DNA from: an uncultured Bacilli bacterium
GTDB taxonomy: Bacteria > Bacillota_I > Bacilli_A > RF39 > UBA660
Direction of reading: 5' to 3'
Length of the DNA: 7,588 bases
Assembly: GCA_910576985.1 (NCBI GenBank)
Contig: CAJTLA010000060.1
Span: forward strand, 1 to 7,588
Below are positions 1-4,424 of this stretch, piece after piece; position 1 is the stretch's first letter; each line of letters begins with the position of its first letter. A model generated the notes under the pieces. It was not told where the DNA came from. It did not search any database and worked only from the letters and a program-made list of their open reading frames with translations. The position numbers and the translations under genes were made by a program.

Positions 1-73
1 GCAATTCTATAGTTTTAGTTCCATTTTTTATACAATTGAATGGAACATTATTTAACCTCATTTTATGTTTCAT
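1..73 (-). CDS. ASCH-domain-like protein, N-terminal fragment (runs off window)
   Basis: Only the first 24 codons are visible; the gene continues past the window's left edge. The peptide begins MKHKMRLNNVPFNCIKNGTK and continues TIEL. The pattern 'L....PF..IK.GTKTIELR' is typical of the start of small ASCH-fold proteins (PUA-like, presumed RNA- or nucleotide-binding), where the GxKTIE loop lines the ligand cleft. The start at 73 is supported by GGAGAG at 84-79, five bases upstream; the in-frame ATG at 61 has no such site. It begins 29 nt after the metallophosphoesterase stop on the same strand, so it is probably the last visible gene of that operon. Family assignment rests on one short motif. 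The substrate cannot be inferred. Confidence 0.6.
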   Translation of the reverse strand, partial: MKHKMRLNNVPFNCIKNGTKTIEL

Positions 74-102
74 TTTTTCTCTCCATAATATACATTTTTA
101 TT

Positions 103-918
103 TTAAAATTTATTAATATCATAATATGACTCATCAAAATTGCCCTTATATTTTTTTACATTTCTAAATTCACCCATTAATAATTCTTTAGAATAATTCT
201 CTAATTCTGGATTATCTTTACTTTCTTTTAATTCTAAGTTTTTATCATAATCTAAAGAAACAAATTCAAATCTGATATTGTCATGTTTTTTACTATTTAT
301 TTTTCCTTCAATAATTAAATAGTCAGCATTCGTTGTATTTTCACATTTTCCATCCTTTTCTTTATTTCTAATTACATCAAACGCATTGCCAACTGAACCA
401 GTATTAATTAAAGTTCTATTATATAATTTCATTAAGTTTTGTGTATGAGTATGTCCATAAACCACAACATCAGCAATTCCTTCTCCAGTATATTTTGTAG
501 GCAAGAACTGTTTATATATTTTGTCTATTCTATCTATTTCTAAGATATTATCCCAAGCATTATTAGGAGTAGCGTGAAACATTCTAACCAATCTTCCGCT
601 TATATAAATATCATAACATAGCGGCAATAACCTTAATCTATCTTTATTTTCTTTTGAAAGTTGCTCATTAAGTAGTCTATATCTTTTTTCGCCTAAATCA
701 TTTGTATACATCTTATTATTAAAAAAATCTTCCCAATTTCCATAAATCATTACACAATTTTTTAGCAAATCAAGACATTCATTTGGTCTAGTACCTTTTC
801 CTATAACATCACCTAGACAATATATATGATTTATTTTTCTTTTTTCTATATCAGATAATACAGTTTTAAGTGCTTCATAGTTACCATGTATATCTGAAAT
901 AATTGCTATTTTTTCCAT
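103..918 (-). CDS. Calcineurin-like metallophosphoesterase (YfcE/MJ0936-like family)
   Basis: A 271-aa cytoplasmic protein with the full set of calcineurin-like phosphoesterase motifs: SDIHGN (D9, H11, N13), GDVIGKG (D37), GNWE at 60-63, FHATP (H115) and GHTHTQ (H156, H158), followed by NTGSVGN at 172-178. These residues bind the two catalytic metals that hydrolyse phosphomono- or phosphodiesters. The third motif reads GNWE instead of GNHD/GNHE; Asn61 (metal ligand) is kept but the catalytic-type His is Trp, a variation known in YfcE-like subfamilies. The C-terminal 70 residues are charged and look lineage-specific. No signal peptide or membrane segment is seen. The start is fixed by GGAGGT at 929-924, five bases upstream. 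It lies 16 nt after the DUF6870-like gene and 29 nt before the ASCH-like gene, so the three are probably co-transcribed. The natural substrate is unknown. Confidence 0.88.
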   Translation of the reverse strand: MEKIAIISDIHGNYEALKTVLSDIEKRKINHIYCLGDVIGKGTRPNECLDLLKNCVMIYGNWEDFFNNKMYTNDLGEKRYRLLNEQLSKENKDRLRLLPLCYDIYISGRLVRMFHATPNNAWDNILEIDRIDKIYKQFLPTKYTGEGIADVVVYGHTHTQNLMKLYNRTLINTGSVGNAFDVIRNKEKDGKCENTTNADYLIIEGKINSKKHDNIRFEFVSLDYDKNLELKESKDNPELENYSKELLMGEFRNVKKYKGNFDESYYDINKF

Positions 919-934
919 TGTTTACCTCCGTTAT

Positions 935-1204
935 CTATATAAATCTTTTAAAACAAGTAGTACATTCTTCTGCTTTTCTCTCATTATTAGAAAATTCTAT
1001 TTTTACTAATTTTCCATTTACTTTAAATATATATGGATTTTTTACTTTAGTCAAAAAATCTAATATTCTTTCGTTACTTGGTTTTCTTCTATCTATTTTT
1101 ATAGAACTTATCTCATTTACATCATCTAAAGTTACATCTTCAAGTTTCACACTCTTACATCTTCTTAGTTTTTCTTCTAATTTTTTTAAATTATATTTAT
1201 TCAT
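935..1204 (-). CDS. DUF6870-like small protein of mobile elements
   Basis: An 89-aa protein with a basic, charged N-terminus (KKLEEKLRRCKSVKLEDV) and the central pattern 'I.SIKID...P..ERI.DFL..VKNPY.FKVNGKLVKIEFS'. From memory of the family, this resembles DUF6870, small proteins common on integrative elements of gut Bacillota ('V.ID...P..ER...FI.QI.NPY.F......VKI.F'). No molecular function is established for that family. The C-terminus is unusual, with CTTC (C82, C85) where relatives I recall have an acidic 'LEDRLE' segment. The start is supported by GGAG at 1215-1212, seven bases upstream, and it follows a near-consensus promoter (1222-1250). It heads the operon with the metallophosphoesterase and ASCH-like genes. 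The reading frame is secure; the family name is moderately so. Confidence 0.7.
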   Translation of the reverse strand: MNKYNLKKLEEKLRRCKSVKLEDVTLDDVNEISSIKIDRRKPSNERILDFLTKVKNPYIFKVNGKLVKIEFSNNERKAEECTTCFKRFI

Positions 1205-1221
1205 AAAATCACTCCAAATTA

Positions 1222-1250
1222 ATTATATATCTTAATGTAATTAATGTTAA
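1222..1250 (-). promoter_or_regulatory. Sigma-70/SigA-type promoter for the DUF6870-phosphoesterase-ASCH operon
   Basis: On the minus strand a -35 box TTAACA (1250-1245, five of six matches to TTGACA) and a perfect -10 box TATAAT (1227-1222) are separated by 17 bp. The expected transcription start, about 1215-1218, lies almost on the Shine-Dalgarno GGAG (1215-1212) of the 89-aa gene. The leader would then be only 11-14 nt, unusually short. The -35 lies in a 9-bp direct repeat (GTTAAATGT at 1246-1254 and again at 1273-1281). Confidence 0.55.
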
Positions 1251-1268
1251 ATGTGCAATTTTTACAGT

Positions 1269-1291
1269 GGGGGTTAAATGTCGTAATCACC
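1269..1291. repeat. Cassette core copy C1 (partial)
   Basis: This segment reads, on the plus strand, GGGGGTTAAATG followed by TCGTAATCACC. It closely matches 1425-1449 (GGGGTTAAATAAATCGTAATCAACC), differing by a short insertion and a few bases, in the same orientation about 156 bp away. A more diverged third copy is at 4291-4311. Unlike the other two, C1 is not preceded (minus direction) by the conserved promoter and short reading frame, so only the distal part of the cassette is present. It may be an attachment-site half or the remnant of an earlier insertion; that is inference. Confidence 0.55.
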
Positions 1292-1363
1292 TTTTAAATT
1301 CCTATAATAATATTCATTAAACTTGCCGTGATTTTATGATTTTTTTGCATTTTTTGCTCAATT

Positions 1364-1495
1364 TTAATCAAAACATGTAAGATCTAAATTCGTGTAATCT
1401 CTTTGTTTATAAGGGGTTGCTAGAGGGGTTAAATAAATCGTAATCAACCAATTGATACTCGTTTTACCAAACACTTTATCTTGATTTTCACTCAT
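1364..1495 (-). CDS. Small 43-aa protein downstream of the recombinase (hypothetical)
   Basis: A short reading frame starting MSENQDKVFGKTSINWLITI and ending DLTCFD. Support comes from context: an extended -10 promoter TGATATAAT (1531-1523) lies about 28 nt upstream, and AAAGGA with the AGGA at 1510-1507 is 11 bases before the ATG. The same arrangement recurs at 4312-4390 with a related but broken peptide (IENSFPKTCIN, then stop), so the arrangement is inherited. The segment 'KTSINWLIT' overlaps the repeat core, so this may be the 5' part of a longer gene interrupted by site-specific integration, its tail being adventitious sequence. I do not recognise the family. A functional peptide, a leader peptide and a truncated gene remain possible. 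Confidence 0.42.
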   Translation of the reverse strand: MSENQDKVFGKTSINWLITIYLTPLATPYKQRDYTNLDLTCFD

Positions 1496-1531
1496 TTAAA
1501 ATCACGTCCTTTTAACTATTTAATTATATCA
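1425..1531. repeat. Promoter/leader cassette copy C2, left flank of the recombinase block
   Basis: A diverged direct repeat of 4291-4390 in the same orientation. Shared elements in minus-strand order are TGATATAATTAA, TTAAA(A)GGA, a related short reading frame (KTxIN), the inverted repeat ATCAA-N4-TTGAT (1443-1456 here, 4307-4320 in the other copy), GATTAYGA, and a C-rich end (ACCCC / CTCCC). The four-base centre of the palindrome differs between copies (CCAA versus TTAG) while the arms are identical, as expected of a protein-binding site. The region 1205-1539, without a large gene, holds this cassette, C1 and the operon promoter; 1292-1363 contains nothing else I can support. Confidence 0.6.
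1523..1531 (-). promoter_or_regulatory. Extended -10 promoter (TGATATAAT) of the small-ORF cassette
   Basis: The minus strand reads TG-A-TATAAT, a consensus extended -10 element, starting 9 nt after the recombinase stop codon. No good -35 box lies 16-18 bp upstream, which is normal for extended -10 promoters. A start at about 1516 would give a leader of about 20 nt before the 43-aa reading frame. The same TGATATAATTAA string recurs at 4390-4379, which argues for function rather than chance in AT-rich DNA. Confidence 0.5.
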
Positions 1532-1539
1532 TAACGACA

Positions 1540-2775
1540 TTATTTTTTTATTAATTCACTTTCATATTTTAAAAATAAATCAACTTTTCCTTCTTCATAA
1601 ACAATTACTTTATCAATATAATCATTTACTATTTCTCTATTTAATTCATTTACTTTTTTATTATCTAGTATCTTTAAGTTTAGTAATCTGAGAACTTCGT
1701 TGTATAAGTTTTCTTGTCTTATTACATGTTTGCTACATATTTTTTTGTTAGTATATGCTCTACAATAATAGTATTTATTATTTTTTCCTTTTACTAATGT
1801 CATAGGTGCACCACAATCAGCACAAAACAAATGTCCGTCTAAAATATCATTTTTATTAGTTTTTCTTCTTTGTATTTTTAGTTTATCTTGAACAATAATA
1901 AACTTTTCTTTATCAATAATTGCCTCATGATGATTTTCATATTTTATCCAATCTTTTTCTGGATTTTTAACTTCTTTATGAGTAATATAACTTTCGTTTC
2001 TTCGTCTTCCTTGAACTAAAATGCCTGTATAGTTTTCATCTCTAAGTATTCTATTTATTATTTCATAATTCCATTTATTATCTTTTTTAGGTTTAGTATA
2101 TCCTAAACTATTAATCTTTTTATATAATGCAGGAGTTAATATTTCTCTTTTGTTTAATGTATCTGCAATTTCAGATTTAGTCATACCAAGCAAATACATG
2201 CGAAATATTTCTCTAACAATCTCGGCAGCTTCATTATCTATAATTAATCTATGAATGTCATTTGGATCCTTTTTATAACCATATATTACAGAAGAACCAA
2301 CAAAATTCCCATTTTCTTTACTTATTCTTAGAGACTTTTTTATTTTATTAGATGTGTCATAAGCTATGTGGTCAAACATCATATTTTTTAATGGAACGTC
2401 TAATCTTTCCATAATGCTACTATGTTTTAAACTATCATACTCATCATTAATAGAAATAAATCTAACTTTTTTAGCAGGAAAATAGTATTGTAAATAATGA
2501 CCAACCATAATATAGTTTCTACCAAGCCTAGATAAATCTTTTACTACTATGGTATTAATTAAACCATCATCAATATCTTTTAAAAGTTTTTGAAAAGCAG
2601 GCCTATCAAAAGTTGTTCCACTATAACCATTATCAATATACTTATCTATAACTTCTAACTTATTTTCCTCACAATAAAAATCAGTCATTTTTATTTGATT
2701 ATCTATACTATCAGAATTACTATAACACTCATCTCTAGAAAGTCTTATATATGTTGCCACCTTATATTTAATCAT
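1540..2775 (-). CDS. Large serine recombinase (Tn4451/TnpX-like), short C-terminus
   Basis: A 411-aa site-specific DNA recombinase/integrase. The N-terminal resolvase domain (about 5-145) has the catalytic serine in YIRLSRDE (R11, S13), the SIDNQI segment, GYSGTTFDRPAFQ (50-62) and DLSRLGRNY (80-88, R83 and R86 catalytic-type arginines). A recombinase DNA-binding domain follows (about 155-275, 'YGYKKDP...L.I...EA.IVR.IF..YL.G'). The zinc ribbon is C318, C321, C338 and C347. Relatives usually run to 500-560 aa with a long coiled coil after the ribbon. Here only about 60 residues remain, and 'VNDYIDKVIVYEEGKVDLFLKYE' matches the usual extreme C-terminus, so the coiled-coil segment is essentially missing while the frame stays open. 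The start is set by AAGGAG at 2789-2784, eight bases upstream. It sits 63 nt after the 132-aa gene and its coding region ends next to repeat C2. It probably mobilises the DUF4365 cassette. Confidence 0.9.
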   Translation of the reverse strand: MIKYKVATYIRLSRDECYSNSDSIDNQIKMTDFYCEENKLEVIDKYIDNGYSGTTFDRPAFQKLLKDIDDGLINTIVVKDLSRLGRNYIMVGHYLQYYFPAKKVRFISINDEYDSLKHSSIMERLDVPLKNMMFDHIAYDTSNKIKKSLRISKENGNFVGSSVIYGYKKDPNDIHRLIIDNEAAEIVREIFRMYLLGMTKSEIADTLNKREILTPALYKKINSLGYTKPKKDNKWNYEIINRILRDENYTGILVQGRRRNESYITHKEVKNPEKDWIKYENHHEAIIDKEKFIIVQDKLKIQRRKTNKNDILDGHLFCADCGAPMTLVKGKNNKYYYCRAYTNKKICSKHVIRQENLYNEVLRLLNLKILDNKKVNELNREIVNDYIDKVIVYEEGKVDLFLKYESELIKK

Positions 2776-2838
2776 AAGTTTTGCTCCTTAAAAATTATAT
2801 AAATATTAATTCATATAAACTACATATAAATAATTATT

Positions 2839-3237
2839 TCACATACAACCGCCAATGGTAAGAATTACTTGTGTATGCTTATATCCCTTGTTCTTGATAC
2901 TGCATTCCATAATAATAAAATAGTCACTGCAATTCTCAGATTTTACAACAATACCTTGAGAATACTCAGTTTTCCATAGTGGTTTAATTCCATAATAATG
3001 AGAAACAACTTCATTTGTCGGATTTGGTGATTCCACATTAAAACCATTTTCATATAACCATGCATGATAATTCTTAAGTGCAGGAGGAGGTCCCATTATT
3101 TGAAATGACATCATCGTCGCCATTTGAAAGTCCATTTCTTCTTCAATATCAATCACATACTTTTCAGTTGGATCAAGTACGTACTCTTCATTTGATGTTG
3201 AGTTTTTTTCATTCTCATTGAGCTTAATTTTTTTCAT
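2839..3237 (-). CDS. Unknown 132-aa protein coupled to the DUF4365 gene
   Basis: I do not recognise this family. The start is placed at 3237 because GGAG (3250-3247) lies nine bases upstream. A longer reading of 150 aa from 3291 would overlap the preceding gene by 50 nt and has no better ribosome site. Its ATG begins 4 nt after the DUF4365 TGA, and the Shine-Dalgarno lies inside that gene, implying translational coupling. The N-terminal 45 residues are charged and low-complexity (KKIKLNENEKN..., then IDIEEEMDF). A compact region follows with MGPPPALKNYHAWLYENGF and a beta-rich C-terminus (YFIIMECSI..., TQVILTIGGCM). No signal peptide or membrane helix is evident. It could be an immunity/antitoxin-like partner, regulator or complex subunit of the DUF4365 protein; only the gene coupling supports this. 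Its composition is richer in GC than the recombinase next to it (25 of 60 bases at 3061-3120 versus 10 of 60 at 1861-1920). Confidence 0.75.
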   Translation of the reverse strand: MKKIKLNENEKNSTSNEEYVLDPTEKYVIDIEEEMDFQMATMMSFQIMGPPPALKNYHAWLYENGFNVESPNPTNEVVSHYYGIKPLWKTEYSQGIVVKSENCSDYFIIMECSIKNKGYKHTQVILTIGGCM

Positions 3238-3241
3238 ATTT

Positions 3242-4204
3242 TCATTCTCCATCCGGTCTTGCATCAACATAAGGTTGATTTTGTGAAACAAAGTTATCTA
3301 TATATAAAAATGACTTACCTAACTCATTTAAACTAAGTTCCATCATATATTCAGCAACTTCTCCTGAAAGATTAATACTTCGCATTGGGCTTAATTTTCT
3401 ACGAAATTCTTCAAATGTATCTCCTACAACTATCCATTCATCATTCTCTTTGTCAAAATAGCAGTGATATTCTCGCCAAATACTTTTGTCATACTCCCCG
3501 AAAAAATCTGCATCAGCTGAGAAATTTGCCCATGGAAATAGTTGTGGAAAAACCATAGTATACGGCGTAAAAGGAAACCAATATGGATAAGAATACTTTT
3601 GAATACTTTTTCCATCATCAACAATTAACTCTACACATCCCCTACCACTACTCTTATTTACCCATTCTTTTGAATAAAGTTTAATCTTGCCACCATCTTG
3701 AATAATCTGCATGAATTTTTTCTGAGATAGTAAAAAGTTATAATTTGTAATATGCTGCGGTAAATTAGTAAAAGAAAGAAGTTTTTTATTCGACGAATCA
3801 TTCAAAAAAACTTGATTTAAAGGGATCTTGACAAAAAATCCATTTCCTTTTCCAGCACTAGTTCTTTCGATTGTTTCAGCAGTCAACTTTTGCCAAATGC
3901 ACATATCATTATTCGGATTATATAAAACCACAATACAAGGTAAAGAATTCATTGTCCAATACTTGTATTGTCTTTCATTAATATCTCGAAATATTATATT
4001 ATTATCTTTTCTCTCTTTAAACCAACTTTCACCAGATTTTATTTGCAATGCAAGAAGTTGTTTCGGCTCTCCAGTAGATTCAGTTAATTCCATATGAGCA
4101 TCAATACCAACATCATTAATTGGCTGTTCTCGAAACATCCACTGATTCCGTTCTGCAATTTCTTCAATGTGAGCCACGCCTATTCGTTCTATTCTATTTG
4201 CCAT
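3242..4204 (-). CDS. DUF4365-domain protein, predicted PD-(D/E)XK nuclease fold
   Basis: A 320-aa protein. Residues 1-130 fit the DUF4365 pattern: RIGVAHIEEIAERNQW (E14/E15 in the first helix), PINDVGIDAHMEL (D31, D35, E39), LLALQIKSGESWF (Q54, K56), and 'YKYWTMNSLPCIVVLYNP' then 'CIWQKL'. The E...D...QxK order is the QxK variant of the PD-(D/E)XK nuclease fold, as in Mrr-type enzymes, so DNA cleavage is the likely role, inferred from fold. Residues 150-320 are rich in aromatic residues (SYPYWFPFTPYTM) and match nothing I know; they may recognise target or partner. The start has AAAGGA, with AGGA at 4216-4213, eight bases upstream. DUF4365 genes often lie in defence islands. Here it heads an operon with a coupled unknown protein and a recombinase, bracketed by repeats C2 and C3. 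Its GC content looks higher than that of the recombinase, hinting at separate origin. Confidence 0.85.
   Translation of the reverse strand: MANRIERIGVAHIEEIAERNQWMFREQPINDVGIDAHMELTESTGEPKQLLALQIKSGESWFKERKDNNIIFRDINERQYKYWTMNSLPCIVVLYNPNNDMCIWQKLTAETIERTSAGKGNGFFVKIPLNQVFLNDSSNKKLLSFTNLPQHITNYNFLLSQKKFMQIIQDGGKIKLYSKEWVNKSSGRGCVELIVDDGKSIQKYSYPYWFPFTPYTMVFPQLFPWANFSADADFFGEYDKSIWREYHCYFDKENDEWIVVGDTFEEFRRKLSPMRSINLSGEVAEYMMELSLNELGKSFLYIDNFVSQNQPYVDARPDGE
3247..3250 (-). promoter_or_regulatory. Ribosome binding site deciding the start of the 132-aa gene
   Basis: GGAG on the minus strand (3250-3247), inside the last codons of the DUF4365 gene and nine bases before the ATG at 3237. It favours the 132-aa product over longer alternatives starting at 3291 or 3252; the 3252 ATG overlaps this site itself. 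Confidence 0.65.
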
Positions 4205-4290
4205 AAGTAATATCCTTTCTTTTTTTATTACAATATATTCGTATTAATTATTTTAAAAAATAACGGTAAATATAAAATTTTTATATAATG

Positions 4291-4390
4291 GGAGTGCAAC
4301 GTCATAATCAATTAGTTGATACAAGTTTTTGGAAATGAATTTTCTATTTTATTCGCTTCCTTTAAGTCTTAAACAATGTTAATTATATCA
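4291..4390 (-). pseudogene. Cassette copy C3 with decayed leader gene, right flank of the DUF4365-recombinase block
   Basis: A diverged copy of the cassette at 1425-1531, between the HerA operon terminator and the DUF4365 gene. The extended -10 (4390-4382), the Shine-Dalgarno AGGA (4361-4358) and spacing of about 10 nt to the expected start are kept. The start codon is ATA (4347-4345) where C2 has ATG, and after IENSFPKTCIN a TAA stop (4314-4312) replaces the TGG of C2's KTSINW. The inverted repeat ATCAA-N4-TTGAT survives at 4307-4320. The peptide is therefore dead here while DNA-level features persist. Together with C2 it brackets the three-gene block as a direct repeat about 2.86 kb apart. 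The rest of the 220-nt gap (4205-4290) is plain AT-rich leader of the DUF4365 gene; I see only a short palindrome at about 4271-4286. Confidence 0.5.
4382..4390 (-). promoter_or_regulatory. Extended -10 promoter (TGATATAAT), probably for the DUF4365 operon
   Basis: TG-A-TATAAT on the minus strand, directly after the terminator of the HerA operon and followed by TAA as in the copy at 1531-1520. A start near 4375 would give a leader of about 170 nt before the DUF4365 ATG at 4204, containing the decayed leader frame. No strong -35 is present. It is the best promoter-like sequence in the gap; an alternative TATATT nearer the gene lacks a recognisable -35. Confidence 0.45.
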
Positions 4391-4392
4391 CA

Positions 4393-4421
4393 AAAAAATG
4401 GATATTAAAAATCCATTTTTT
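4393..4421 (-). terminator. Intrinsic terminator after herA
   Basis: An 11-bp perfect inverted repeat (4393-4403 with 4411-4421; arms AAAAAATGGAT and ATCCATTTTTT) with a 7-nt loop. On the minus strand it starts 3 nt after the herA TAA (4427-4425) and ends in a run of seven Ts, the classic Rho-independent form. The A-tract on the other arm means it could work in both directions. It separates the nuclease-HerA operon from the DUF4365 block. Confidence 0.8.
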
Positions 4422-4424
4422 ATA

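Noticed and set aside
903..1235. 110-aa reading frame on the plus strand
   Set aside because: It is the antisense of the 89-aa DUF6870-like gene, which has a ribosome site, promoter and family-like pattern. The plus-strand product is a Leu/Phe/Ser-rich artefact of AT-rich antisense DNA.
1294..1350. 18-codon frame (MQKNHKITASLMNIIIGI) between C1 and C2
   Set aside because: It has no convincing ribosome site or similarity to anything, and a frame of this length is expected by chance.
2794..2799. TATAAT in the gap before the recombinase as a separate promoter
   Set aside because: It is too close to the ribosome site (2789-2784): transcription would start inside or after it. There is no -35 match either. 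Co-transcription from upstream is simpler.
3238..3291. Longer N-terminus (extra 18 residues) for the 132-aa protein
   Set aside because: It would overlap the DUF4365 gene by 50 nt. GGAG nine bases before 3237 explains the shorter start better.
3430..3624. 64-aa minus-strand frame inside the DUF4365 gene
   Set aside because: It lies in another frame within a well-supported gene and has no independent start signals.
3828..4097. 89-aa reading frame on the plus strand
   Set aside because: It is antisense to the conserved DUF4365 domain, with no ribosome site or recognisable content.
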